Assembly: GCF_009834565.1 (NCBI RefSeq)
Contig: NZ_CP019428.1
Coordinates: 4,464,001-4,528,000, forward strand
Direction of reading: 5' to 3'
Length of the DNA stretch: 64,000 nucleotides
Source: Pseudomonas sp. R76
GTDB lineage: Bacteria; Pseudomonadota; Gammaproteobacteria; Pseudomonadales; Pseudomonadaceae
Below are positions 8,680-18,368 of this stretch, one piece after another. The position numbers and the translations under genes were made by a program. Numbering within the stretch: position 1 is the stretch's first letter; each line of letters starts with the position of its first letter. Under the pieces are notes generated by a model. That model saw nothing but the letters and a program-made list of their open reading frames with translations, did not search any database and was not told the origin of the DNA.

Positions 8680-9639
8680 TTACTTCTTGAGGACGAGTTC
8701 GACCGGGGTTTCGATCACGCCGTCTTTGGCATCGACTTTCTCACCCTTGACCAGTTTGAGCGCGTTCTGGATACCAAACACGGCTTGCTGGGCGGCGGCC
8801 TGGTCGGCAGTCGCCAACACGCGGCCGTCCTGCAGCATCGGCTTGATGGCTTCGATGTTGTCGTAGCCCACAACCAGCACTTTGCCAGCCTTGCCAGCTG
8901 CACGTACGGCAGATACAGCACCCAGCGCCATGTTGTCGTTACCGGCCAGCAGTGCCTTGAGGTCCGGGTATTCGCTCAACATGGCGGAGGCGACTTTCTG
9001 GCCCTGGTCGATCTCCCAGTTACCCGATTGGGTGGAGACAATTTTCATACCGGCGGCGTCCATCGCATCCTTGTAGCCTGCGGTGCGCTGCTGGGCGTTG
9101 GTGGTGGTCGGTACACCTTCGATGATGCCGACCTTGTCACCCGCAGCCAGTTGCTTGGCCAGGTAGTCACCCACCAGCTTGGAGCCTTTGCGGTTGTCCG
9201 GGCCTACAAACGGGATATCGAGGTTTTTGCTTTTCAGCACGTCCGGGTCAAGGCGGTTGTCGATGTTGACGACCTTGATGCCGGCATCGGAGGCCTTTTT
9301 CAGCACAGTGACCAGTGCCTTGGAGTCGGCAGGGGCGATCACGATGGCGTTTACTTTGGCGAGGATCATCTGGTTGACGATGTCGATCTGCGCGCTGGTA
9401 TCGGTTTCGTTCTTGATACCGTTGGTGATCATGTCGAAGTCAGCAGAGTGGTCTTTCTGATACTTCTTGGCGCCGTCCTGCATGGTCACGAAAAATTCGT
9501 TGGCAAGGGACTTCATCACCAGGCCGACCTTGGGTTTGGCGGCGGCGTCATCAGCAAAGGCAGAAGAAAGAGGTAGAGCAGCGGATGCGGCAGCAAGCAC
9601 AGCGACAGCAAGAAGACGTCCAGCGAATGGCAGCTTCAT
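8680..9639 (-). CDS. rbsB: Ribose-binding periplasmic protein
   Basis: 319 residues with a signal peptide (about 1-29, ending SSAFA-D), then the type I periplasmic sugar-binding fold: KPKVGLVMKSLANEFF, NAIVIAPADSKAL, VNIDNRLDP and LKALLAGNDNMALGAVSA. It captures ribose and hands it to RbsAC. As first gene of the operon it is preceded by the RbsR-type palindrome and a region without other genes. Confidence 0.95.
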   Translation of the reverse strand: MKLPFAGRLLAVAVLAAASAALPLSSAFADDAAAKPKVGLVMKSLANEFFVTMQDGAKKYQKDHSADFDMITNGIKNETDTSAQIDIVNQMILAKVNAIVIAPADSKALVTVLKKASDAGIKVVNIDNRLDPDVLKSKNLDIPFVGPDNRKGSKLVGDYLAKQLAAGDKVGIIEGVPTTTNAQQRTAGYKDAMDAAGMKIVSTQSGNWEIDQGQKVASAMLSEYPDLKALLAGNDNMALGAVSAVRAAGKAGKVLVVGYDNIEAIKPMLQDGRVLATADQAAAQQAVFGIQNALKLVKGEKVDAKDGVIETPVELVLKK

Positions 9640-9694
9640 GGGTTCACTCCGATCTTATGATTATTGTGAGCAACGCTCGCGCTGTGAAACATCT

Positions 9695-9708
9695 CGCAAA
9701 CGTTTGCG
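9695..9708. promoter_or_regulatory. Probable RbsR operator
   Basis: CGCAAACGTTTGCG is a perfect 14-bp palindrome with a central CG, the form expected for LacI-family repressors. It lies 56 bases upstream of the rbsB start. RbsR, encoded within the operon, is the obvious candidate ligand. The contact itself is inferred. Confidence 0.8.
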
Positions 9709-9899
9709 TTATTCAAACTATGAGAACCTTGTCGAGATTTGTCAACGGGTGACCGTCGTCTTTCATCCAAGCCCTCCACCCTCCGTCTTTTAAGCCAGGG
9801 TGTTGACGAGATTAAACATCGCTGTCCTCCAGTCGTTCTCTAAAACGACAGGCAGCGATGTGCTTGTCATACACATCCGGTCGATATTCCAACCTGCTT

Positions 9900-9913
9900 T
9901 TCGGACAACCGAA
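9900..9913. promoter_or_regulatory. AauR-type binding site 1 upstream of ansB
   Basis: TTCGG-ACAA-CCGAA fits exactly the TTCGGN4CCGAA motif that I recall for AauR, the response regulator for acidic amino acids in Pseudomonas putida, which acts with sigma-54. It lies about 150 bases upstream of the predicted transcription start, where enhancer-type activators bind. The flanking ACGCAA is shared with site 2. Confidence 0.75.
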
Positions 9914-9931
9914 CGCAATACTACCTCGACG

Positions 9932-9945
9932 TTCGGAAAGCCGGA
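9932..9945. promoter_or_regulatory. AauR-type binding site 2 upstream of ansB
   Basis: TTCGG-AAAG-CCGGA differs from the motif in one base. It is 32 bp, about three helical turns, from site 1, and the two form a 19-bp direct repeat with three mismatches (9900-9918 and 9932-9950). Two phased sites fit a dimeric or hexameric sigma-54 activator. Confidence 0.65.
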
Positions 9946-10029
9946 CGCAAGCGTTTCCAACCCGCCGAAAAACTCAACATAAGTTGTTTTAAATCAAGAT
10001 GTTAATTTATCTGACCAGACACAATCAGC

Positions 10030-10046
10030 TTGGTACAAATCCTGCT
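10030..10046 (+). promoter_or_regulatory. Sigma-54 (-24/-12) promoter of ansB
   Basis: TTGGTAC-AAATC-CTGCT has the invariant GG (10032-10033) and GC (10044-10045) exactly 12 bases apart. Transcription would begin near 10057, about 78 bases before the ansB ATG. RpoN dependence agrees with the AauR-type sites upstream and with control by glutamate/aspartate. Confidence 0.72.
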
Positions 10047-10095
10047 CTTTCTCAGCACCACGCGGCGTTCAGAACCGCCCGGGTGTTCTAGATGA

Positions 10096-11223
<1,128 letters not shown>

Positions 11224-11240
11224 TTCCTGGTAACACCTGC

Positions 11241-11266
11241 GTAGAGGCGGGTTAACCCGCCTCTAC
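11241..11266. terminator. Perfect 26-bp palindrome after ansB
   Basis: GTAGAGGCGGGTT is followed directly by its reverse complement. It starts 17 bases after the ansB stop. There is no T-run, so it may act as a weak bidirectional terminator or a message-stabilising stem. Confidence 0.6.
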
Positions 11267-11369
11267 CTCCCATCAAATACCCTCGCTACAAGCCCCCGCC
11301 TTGCCCCCAATCGTTTTTACACGAACATCTTGAGTTTTAAGCAGTTGCGAAATTGTTTACAGTTAAATA

Positions 11370-11385
11370 CTGTATGCACATACAG
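11370..11385. promoter_or_regulatory. LexA (SOS) box
   Basis: CTGTATGCACATACAG has the CTGT-N8-ACAG pattern with TAT/ATA inner symmetry of the gammaproteobacterial LexA site. It lies 18 bases before the GTG of the DUF1654 gene and overlaps the expected promoter, so LexA should repress the DUF1654-endA operon until DNA damage. Confidence 0.85.
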
Positions 11386-11403
11386 CAAACTAAGGAATGC
11401 TCC

Positions 11404-11655
11404 GTGGCAAAGTCTTCTTCCGCAGCGCCAACCCCACCTGACGCCTACCAACGCCTGGCCGTTCGCGTGCAAAAAATCATCAATTCAACCAACGCCCAGA
11501 AAGCCAAGGCGGCCTTGATCTTCCGTTTGCCGGAAGAGCCGGAAGAGGAATGGGCGCGCTTACTGGAAGAAATTGCTGAAAACGACAACGTCACCCTTGC
11601 CTATCGGGATGACGGCGGTGTGCAAATTTTTTGGGTTGTGCCGAAGGAAGACTGA
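11404..11655 (+). CDS. DUF1654 family protein
   Basis: 83 residues from the GTG at 11404, chosen because TAAGGAA precedes it and the protein then begins [18 protein letters not shown] as in relatives; a start at 11353 would place the LexA box inside the gene. DUF1654 is a small Pseudomonas family of unknown function, often near DNA-metabolism genes. It is followed after four bases by endA, so both are probably one SOS-controlled unit. Confidence 0.85.
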   Translation: MAKSSSAAPTPPDAYQRLAVRVQKIINSTNAQKAKAALIFRLPEEPEEEWARLLEEIAENDNVTLAYRDDGGVQIFWVVPKED

Positions 11656-11659
11656 TTCA

Positions 11660-12052
11660 ATGAGTGTCCGCTTTATCGCTGTGATGTGTTTACTGTTTTC
11701 CGTCACCGCCCACGCCCAGGCACCGCGAACCTTCAGCGAAGCCAAGAAAGTCGCCTGGACGCTATACGCCCCACAATCCACGGAGTTTTACTGCGGCTGC
11801 AAATACACCGGCAATCGTGTGAACTTGAAAGCATGCGGTTACATCCCGCGCAAAAATGCCAGTCGTGCCGCACGCATCGAATGGGAACACATCGTTCCGG
11901 CCTGGCAGATCGGCCATCAGCGCCAATGCTGGCAGAAAGGCGGGCGCAAAAACTGTACGCGCCACGACGACGTGTTCAAGCGCGCCGAAGCAGACCTGCA
12001 CAACCTGGTGCCGAGTATCGGCGAGGTTTATCCGAGAGAGAACCGTTTTTAA
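11660..12052 (+). pseudogene. endA: Endonuclease I, C-terminally truncated by the island
   Basis: The frame opens with a signal peptide ([20 protein letters not shown]) and carries the first half of endonuclease I, including YCGCKY and the catalytic [18 protein letters not shown]. After [11 protein letters not shown] (codon ending 12028) it departs from the family: the expected N-x-DRSN-F is replaced by YPRENRF and a stop. The product has 130 residues where about 230 are usual, and it loses the conserved Asn that helps bind the metal. The remaining 3' half is not found in the window. Confidence 0.85.
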
Positions 12053-12156
12053 GGAAACGTTGACACGCTCTTTTAGGCACGTTGACAGCACCATAACCTG
12101 CTGATTAGCTTAGCTTTATGAAGCAACTCATGCTTCGGTGCTAGGGGTGCGATGCG
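12029..12156. other. Left terminal region of the island with repeats
   Basis: Between the endA junction and the intA start lie a 9-bp direct repeat ACGTTGACA (12057-12065 and 12079-12087, spaced 22 bp, two helical turns) and the hairpin GAAGCA-actca-TGCTTC (12120-12136). GGTT (12025-12028) and AACC near 12041 form an imperfect inverted pair around the junction. These are likely recombinase-binding and promoter elements. AGGGG precedes the intA ATG. Confidence 0.5.
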
Positions 12157-13308
12157 ATGAAGATAAAATTTGTGAAAGACATCGCTTGGTCAGGCGGCCC
12201 CCTCAATACCTATGCCGTTCTCGAGGATGGGCCGATCACAGAAGAGAGCATCGTCCCAGCCCCAAGTCTTTACCTAATACACCTAGCCCAAGATGGGCAG
12301 CTACCCAACTCCATCCGCTCCTGTGCATATGACCTTCGAAGCTTCTTCGAAGCCCTGCGCGTTCATGAGCAAGATTGGAGACGCCTCACAGATCTCGACA
12401 TGTCAGGCTATCTGTACGGCCACTTGAAAACGACCAAATCGTGCACTGACAAGACAATCGAGCGCCACATTTCCACCATCAAAGCATTCTATGCATACGC
12501 CTGGCAGATTGGGATGCTCGATGCTCCGGCATCCTTCACCTACCTGTACCTTTCGACGGAGCAGAAGGTTCAAGGGGACGGCAAGAAAAAAGTCAACTTT
12601 GACCTCTTCAGTAAGTACATCCAGAAAGACATCCTCAGCAGTCTGCTGGGCAACATCAAAGCCAAATCCCCTTTCGAAAAGGAGCGGGACGAGCTGGTTC
12701 TTCACCTCGGATACTATTGTGGACTTCGCTGTGCAGAAGTCACCGATCCTCGAAATCTGCACACGGCTGATTTGAGGAGACGCATTGCTCTGGCTGAGCA
12801 GAGCGGTGATAAGACCATAACACTGCCTATCATCGGGAAGGGAGATAAGCTCCGGCAGGTTGACTGCCCTCCTAAAGCTCTCAAAAAGATCAAGGCCTTC
12901 ATGGAGGGTCGACGCAGGACGGATAATATTGCGAATGGATCGTTGATTTGCAGGAGGAATGGCGCTTCATTATTCGAAGGACACGCCTCTAATATTTTCA
13001 AGTCAGCAAGAATCTTAGCTAGCACAAAAATCGAGAGCGTGATATCCGAACTTCACGCCAAAGACCCGCACCTACACTTTGTGACCAAACCCAACTTTCT
13101 CAAGTTGACCTTCCATGCGCTGAGACACACATTCGCGACCAATCTCGTTGACTTCTGCTACAAACACGGGTACGACCCTTGGCAGTATGTTCCAGAACAA
13201 ATGGGACACGAAGATGAGGCAACTACTAAAGACTATGTGGTTTTCGATGGTAAACTTCACCGTCGTGAAAAAATAAGGCAAGCGCTAAACGATGACCTCG
13301 CTGACTGA
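12157..13308 (+). CDS. intA: Tyrosine recombinase (SE integrase A)
   Basis: 383 residues. A SAM-like core-binding region (about 50-130) is followed by a catalytic domain with all expected residues: Arg in YCGLRCAEV (about 191), Lys in IIGKGDKLR, HALRHTFATNL (about 320-330), MGHED and the Tyr in TTKDYVVF (about 358). It resembles TnpA of Tn554-like elements. Its end overlaps the next gene by 17 bases, so the four core genes are one operon. Confidence 0.9.
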   Translation: MKIKFVKDIAWSGGPLNTYAVLEDGPITEESIVPAPSLYLIHLAQDGQLPNSIRSCAYDLRSFFEALRVHEQDWRRLTDLDMSGYLYGHLKTTKSCTDKTIERHISTIKAFYAYAWQIGMLDAPASFTYLYLSTEQKVQGDGKKKVNFDLFSKYIQKDILSSLLGNIKAKSPFEKERDELVLHLGYYCGLRCAEVTDPRNLHTADLRRRIALAEQSGDKTITLPIIGKGDKLRQVDCPPKALKKIKAFMEGRRRTDNIANGSLICRRNGASLFEGHASNIFKSARILASTKIESVISELHAKDPHLHFVTKPNFLKLTFHALRHTFATNLVDFCYKHGYDPWQYVPEQMGHEDEATTKDYVVFDGKLHRREKIRQALNDDLAD

Positions 13309-15463
13309 TACTTCTGAAGCCGCAACCGAAACTCCTGCGACTTTGTCTTCGCTAGCCCCTAACCCAATTTTCAACTTCAGTCCATCGGACACTTTTGCCA
13401 TCGTTGCAATGCAAGTGGCAAAGGGCAAAAAAGTTGAGCACCGTCGCATCGAAATACCAGAGCAGTTCCATGCCTGTCCTATTTTTCGTGCTCAACTTCA
13501 TTATTTCAACAGCGGCGAATGTAAAAGTAACTCGCTCACAGACGCATACCATAGGATTTTGAGATTTAATATCCTTGCGGAATGGGCAGTAACCGAGTAT
13601 CCACATGCTAAAGTATTACCTGCGGCAGTCATGCAGGATCTGGGACACCATTTGCGTACGGTGAAAAAATCTCAGTTGAATACCATCTGCGTATACATGT
13701 CAATTTATCGCACAGCCTTCGATAATTTCCTAGACCATGCATATGGCAATCCAGCCTTAGCCGACGCGGCTGCAGCTGTGCGTGAAGCTATTGTTTATAT
13801 ACCATCTGTTTCAAACCGCGCCGGTCAAGCAACTCCAAGCTTAGGTCAGATTACTAATCAGCCTGAAAAAGATGAATTGAAGATTGTGAGATCGACGATT
13901 CATTTTTGCTGCCGTTTTCTCCACGAGATGAATGAGCAGCGTCTGGAGTTGCTCGGCGATGAAAATGTCATGCGCCAACTTGCCATTATGCTTAATGAAT
14001 GTGAGGGCGATTACGAAAAACTTAGATACAGCACCACCAAGACAACCCGCAGCACTGTCTATAAAGCTATTGCTGGTGCAATTTTGGAAAGCGGCAACCT
14101 CCGCCTGAAGGAGCGACTTCTCCATAATCGTACAGAATTCAGCTACGATCAAATCGAAAACAACTCGGCTCTGACAATTGAGGAGGCGAATCGTCTGATC
14201 AAATCGGGCCTTCGTGTAACCGGGTCGTTGGACATATACCCCGAGAATAACGCTCACAAGTTGCATTTCAATAACATCGACTATCTGTATCTTATAAAGC
14301 ATACGCCCTGCGAAGAGGTTGCATTTGCATGGCTGCTAGCCACGGATAGGGTACAACTATCTGGCGTCACGGATATGCGACAAGGGGATTTGAGAATTAC
14401 CCCAAGTGTCGCCTCGCCTATTTACACCAAGAATCGGAGCGAACAGTCAATTCGCGACGTACCGATGCATTACTCAAAGTCTATGCAATATCATGCTTAT
14501 GCTGTATTTGACGAATTGAAGACCAGCTTCTATAGGCGCTTCCCCGAAACTGGCGATTTTATGTTCGATCTGCCAGTGACAGGCAACCTTCAGGGCGTCG
14601 ACAGCGTGCTGTATAGACCCTTAGTAATGGCCGCTTTCCCACAAACGCTACAATATCAGTGCTTATACAAAGAAGATTCTGAGATAGAGACTTTCGCGGA
14701 TATCGTACGCCGTGTTGCCATGAACAACCGCCCTATCTGGGACAATAAAAAGCGGCGACATGAAAATGCTGCGCTGGGTATCACCGGTGAGAACCCTACC
14801 CCTGCTAAGCGGCAGACAATCAGTATCACTGCAATCGCTCAATCGCGTGCAATCCTTGACACTGATGGTGGCAATCCGGAAAACGAGGCGTTTGAAAAAT
14901 ATTCCCAAGAAGTTGTCGGCGCCGATGCGACCGCCCACTCCCCTGGAGTAAAACAGGTTGTATATTTGAATTCCAGCGAGACTAAATATCGCCTGAACAA
15001 AAGAGCATTGTTCGCATCGAACGTCGGACACCTTATGGTAGAAGATGCGCGCAAGGTACAAGCAGCAATTCGCGACGAAGCCCTGATTAGCGTCAAAGAT
15101 CTAAAAGTAATGCTTGGTTGGGCGCAAGAAAAAGACGACATCAGCGAAATGGAAGAGTTTGACGCACTGTTGCTTTCTGCTCAACGTGCCGGCTATACGA
15201 TTTCGCCTTTTGGACAGCTTGAAAAAGATAGCAAGACATTCATCATTACGAATGCCATTACTGCTGCATTGCTTATGGGTTACCGAGATGAATGCATTAA
15301 CCAGATAAAGAATCTCTCCGTTGAAGATGAGTTAAAAGCTTTTTCAATAGCGATGCAGGCTGCATACACGGAAGAAGCCCTTGAAAAATTTGACATCAAA
15401 ACTATCTCGGAGGGAACAGAGATACTGAAGAAGTACACCTTCCCTACTCCGGTCGTCAGGTAA
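13292..15463 (+). CDS. tfp: Large core protein of the SE (Tfp-like, no catalytic motif)
   Basis: 723 residues between the two recombinases. The N-terminal half has a helical core-binding look (RFNILAEWAVTEY, then helices to about 160), and the middle carries the Int-like stretch AFAWLLATDRVQLSGVTDMRQGDLRI. I find no Arg-His-X-X-Arg-His-Tyr set, so it is probably inactive as a recombinase and may be structural. Its position matches the protein called Tfp (tyrosine-recombinase fold protein) in SEs. The assignment rests mainly on order and size. Confidence 0.65.
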   Translation: MTSLTDTSEAATETPATLSSLAPNPIFNFSPSDTFAIVAMQVAKGKKVEHRRIEIPEQFHACPIFRAQLHYFNSGECKSNSLTDAYHRILRFNILAEWAVTEYPHAKVLPAAVMQDLGHHLRTVKKSQLNTICVYMSIYRTAFDNFLDHAYGNPALADAAAAVREAIVYIPSVSNRAGQATPSLGQITNQPEKDELKIVRSTIHFCCRFLHEMNEQRLELLGDENVMRQLAIMLNECEGDYEKLRYSTTKTTRSTVYKAIAGAILESGNLRLKERLLHNRTEFSYDQIENNSALTIEEANRLIKSGLRVTGSLDIYPENNAHKLHFNNIDYLYLIKHTPCEEVAFAWLLATDRVQLSGVTDMRQGDLRITPSVASPIYTKNRSEQSIRDVPMHYSKSMQYHAYAVFDELKTSFYRRFPETGDFMFDLPVTGNLQGVDSVLYRPLVMAAFPQTLQYQCLYKEDSEIETFADIVRRVAMNNRPIWDNKKRRHENAALGITGENPTPAKRQTISITAIAQSRAILDTDGGNPENEAFEKYSQEVVGADATAHSPGVKQVVYLNSSETKYRLNKRALFASNVGHLMVEDARKVQAAIRDEALISVKDLKVMLGWAQEKDDISEMEEFDALLLSAQRAGYTISPFGQLEKDSKTFIITNAITAALLMGYRDECINQIKNLSVEDELKAFSIAMQAAYTEEALEKFDIKTISEGTEILKKYTFPTPVVR

Positions 15464-15470
15464 ATAAGCG

Positions 15471-17441
15471 ATGCATAATACTGAGGCTAAAACCCTGACT
15501 TCTCCGCTAATCACCATGGCGACAGAAGATCCTGCAAAACAGAATAAATTTGGAGATGAATTATTTCAAATCCAAGATCCACAGACTGGCCTATTTTATA
15601 CCGTCAGCTTCGTGTGGAAATGCTCCATGCAAAAAAGGCTGTATGCGCAAATGTACTTCATGGCGGGTGATATTTCCCGAGGTTATGCAGACGATAAAGG
15701 CCGCATTGTTGTAAGCAGTCTTTCAAGCGCCCGACAAGAAATTGCTTACCTGCGCGAGATTTGTGAGTATTGGGAAGTAAATTTCCCAAATCGGCCTCTC
15801 CAGTCCCTTTCAAGACTCGAGATACAAATGATGCTTCGTACCCTCATGGTCAAGAAGGAGAACAATGGGGCCGGAGGCATGATTCTTGGTGTCTCTACAA
15901 TGACCATGGTTTGCAAAATCATTGATCGCACTAACAATTTGCTTCATTCCGGAAAGCTTGTGGACGGCGTCACTCATCGAATGACCGGCCCGTTCAAGAA
16001 AAGCACAATGGAACCTTTGCTCAATGAGCTTGAAGTCGATTACGCGACCTGGAGTAAGGGAGGGAGTTACGGCTCTATCCCGATGACTTGCGCTTCGTTG
16101 ATGCTTGCTGAAGCCATTACGCAACTAGAATCAGATCAGGCGAAAATCGCGTCCGCTTTTTTCACGCAATGGCGCGATGAAAAAACCAAAATTTCCAGTT
16201 GGTTTGGCGAGAAAGACCGACTCGCGCTGTATCGAAGAATGCAGTCTCCAGACTATGTATTGTCCAGATTTGAAAGAGGCTGGGCAGCTTCTGCGGCAAA
16301 ACTTGGAGCAGCAATTGATGTAACGACCAAAGCACATCACGCCGCTTTACCTTGGAAAACGCAGGGAGAGCTTAGCGACTTTTGCGCCGAGCTTACAAAG
16401 GCCGCGCTGGTTGTTATCACGCTACTGAGTGGCTTTCGGATCGTTGAAATCAATGGAATGCGTCTTAAAGATTACAAACAAGAACCAGATGGATCTTGGT
16501 GGTTCACATCGGAGAACCCTAAAACAGAATCAGGATTTGCTCACCCAAGGTCTCTGCACGGGCTCGCTGCAGAGGCAGCAACGCTTATGAAGAACCTATC
16601 GGCGGTTGATACGGAAAAATTCGATCTGCCTTTACTACATCGAGCATATAGATCCGAGGGCTTTTTCGTAGCGCGCGGTATTGGCAAATTTAGCGATGAG
16701 CATTGGCTCGCTGATGCTGGTTTTACCACCAATGGCTTGAGGAAGTGGTTCAAAGCGTTCTACCAGATCTATGTGGTAGAGAAATATCCTGAAGCCGGCG
16801 CAATTCACAGCGAAGTCTCGCCCCATCAAGCGCGTCATACATTCGCTGAATTTGCCCTGCGCAGATTTGATGGCAATGTCATGGATAAGATCCGTGAGCA
16901 CTTCCGCCATTCTTACGGCTCATTTCATACGCGACGCTATACCAGGGAAAAGCTCAGCGAATCCGTTCGAATCAGTATGGAACGCGATTATGCCAAAGAG
17001 GTAATGGGGCGGATTGCTAATGGCAAGCTGGACGACCGCTTTTATGGGCCGGCAGCAAAACGCATTGACAAGGAAATGGCGGAGATTTCGGTACTCACGG
17101 GTGCCGAATTCGATGATCGTTTGAATGAATTGGCGAATGACTTTGTGAGGTTTACCGCGTTTGAATGGGGCTACTGCGCTTTACGTGGTAACGAACAACA
17201 TATTGCCAAATGCCACGACCCAAAAACCGGCACCCCTAACGTCGACCAACGCAGCGCGCCAGAAGTATGTGCGGGCTGCCCACATAGCATGAACAACAAT
17301 CTGCAGAAGCAGGAGCTTGAGCGTACGGCAATCTCTCATCAGTTCATTGCAGAAAATCACCCCCTCAAGGCAATCGGGAATATGAGCGGTGAAGTCGTTC
17401 GTAAAATCGAGCGCCGGCTGGAAGAAAAGGTACTGGCATGA
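15471..17441 (+). CDS. intB: Tyrosine recombinase (SE integrase B)
   Basis: 656 residues. Catalytic residues are visible in the second half: Arg in LLSGFRIVEING (about 325), the conserved SENPKTESG, HQARHTFAEFAL (about 451-462), and HFRHSYGSFHTRRYT with the Tyr nucleophile (about 478-492). A cysteine/histidine cluster (CHDP...CAGCPHS) near residues 583-605 resembles a zinc-binding tail and is common in TnpB-like recombinases. It starts eight bases after tfp and overlaps the next gene by four. Confidence 0.88.
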   Translation: MHNTEAKTLTSPLITMATEDPAKQNKFGDELFQIQDPQTGLFYTVSFVWKCSMQKRLYAQMYFMAGDISRGYADDKGRIVVSSLSSARQEIAYLREICEYWEVNFPNRPLQSLSRLEIQMMLRTLMVKKENNGAGGMILGVSTMTMVCKIIDRTNNLLHSGKLVDGVTHRMTGPFKKSTMEPLLNELEVDYATWSKGGSYGSIPMTCASLMLAEAITQLESDQAKIASAFFTQWRDEKTKISSWFGEKDRLALYRRMQSPDYVLSRFERGWAASAAKLGAAIDVTTKAHHAALPWKTQGELSDFCAELTKAALVVITLLSGFRIVEINGMRLKDYKQEPDGSWWFTSENPKTESGFAHPRSLHGLAAEAATLMKNLSAVDTEKFDLPLLHRAYRSEGFFVARGIGKFSDEHWLADAGFTTNGLRKWFKAFYQIYVVEKYPEAGAIHSEVSPHQARHTFAEFALRRFDGNVMDKIREHFRHSYGSFHTRRYTREKLSESVRISMERDYAKEVMGRIANGKLDDRFYGPAAKRIDKEMAEISVLTGAEFDDRLNELANDFVRFTAFEWGYCALRGNEQHIAKCHDPKTGTPNVDQRSAPEVCAGCPHSMNNNLQKQELERTAISHQFIAENHPLKAIGNMSGEVVRKIERRLEEKVLA

Positions 17442-18013
17442 AATTCAGTCTTAGCCAGTATTCCAACGTTGCAGCAGCGCCCGAAGAACCTCAATGGGTT
17501 AACTCGACAACGAAGCGAAACCTTTTTCAGCAGGTTTGCAAGGCCTTTGAACATATCAAGACATTGATGGAGGCAGGCGACAATCTCGGCATCAAAGACC
17601 GAAGGATTGTGGCTCGTAACATTGCCAAGGACAGCGGCGTTCATGACAGCTTGCTGAACAAACGCCGGCAGCCTGAAATCCACGACCTGATTGTACAAAA
17701 GAACGCGGAGCTCGAAGAACTGTGGAGCAGTCTCTCAGCGGCCAGATATACCTCAGGAAGAAAGCGTACAAAGAAGATAATACAGAGTGAGCTTCGCTAT
17801 CAAACAGCCGAGATTGAGCGCCTTACCAACCTTCGGCTTTCTGAGGCCCTCACGGAGGCCATATCCAACCAGATGGTTGATAGCCACAGAAGCCTCATAA
17901 CCACCATCGAATATCTGAAAGCTGAGAATGCCGAGCTTCAGATCCGCAATGGCGAATTGAGCAAGCAGCTTCGTCAGATGATGAAGGCGCTCAACAATAT
18001 CAAAAGCCAATAG
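17438..18013 (+). CDS. srap: Small helical accessory protein of the recombinase operon (Srap-like)
   Basis: 191 residues, coupled to intB by an ATGA overlap. It is rich in Lys, Glu and Gln, with a central helical part and a C-terminal heptad-like coiled coil (IEYLKAENAELQIRNGELSKQL at about 160-181). No enzyme motif is present. In SEs the fourth core gene encodes an auxiliary DNA-binding protein that helps recombination (Srap), and TnpC of Tn554 has the same place. Function by analogy. Confidence 0.65.
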   Translation: MKFSLSQYSNVAAAPEEPQWVNSTTKRNLFQQVCKAFEHIKTLMEAGDNLGIKDRRIVARNIAKDSGVHDSLLNKRRQPEIHDLIVQKNAELEELWSSLSAARYTSGRKRTKKIIQSELRYQTAEIERLTNLRLSEALTEAISNQMVDSHRSLITTIEYLKAENAELQIRNGELSKQLRQMMKALNNIKSQ

Positions 18014-18368
18014 TCATAATTCCGCAGCACCAAGTATCCGGGATAGCTCTATGGTTGTTTACAAGCCTATAGAGCATATAAACACATCAATACAGCTGGA
18101 GAGTCTGCATAGCAGCGTCTTGCTCAAAGCGGCCTCCATCGCATCGGAATAACTTCAGGGATGAATGGCGTGACCACATAAAGCGCCGCACCATCTTGAG
18201 CAAGAAAGCGCCCCGAAACGTTTTTCGTCATATCAAGATATTTCAATCGGCCAGTCTGGATTAAAAATATGACTCGTATAGGTAAGCCCTAGGCGCGTTA
18301 CCCAACCTTCAACACAATTGATAATTCAATGCGGATAATCGACTCTGCATAGACGACAGGAGAATGAC
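18014..18368. other. Gene-free region with two inverted repeats after the recombinase operon
   Basis: No coding frame is convincing. GCTCTAT and ATAGAGC form a stem around a 17-base loop near 18048-18078. A perfect 10-bp inverted repeat TCTTGCTCAA / TTGAGCAAGA lies at 18118-18127 and 18196-18205. The first may end the operon; the second may bind an accessory factor. AGGAGAATGAC at the right edge is the ribosome site of the next gene. Confidence 0.4.

Noticed and set aside
12157..17441. A RIT element (three recombinases in a row)
   Set aside because: The middle protein lacks the catalytic residues, the sizes are wrong for RIT, and a fourth small gene is coupled to the last recombinase.
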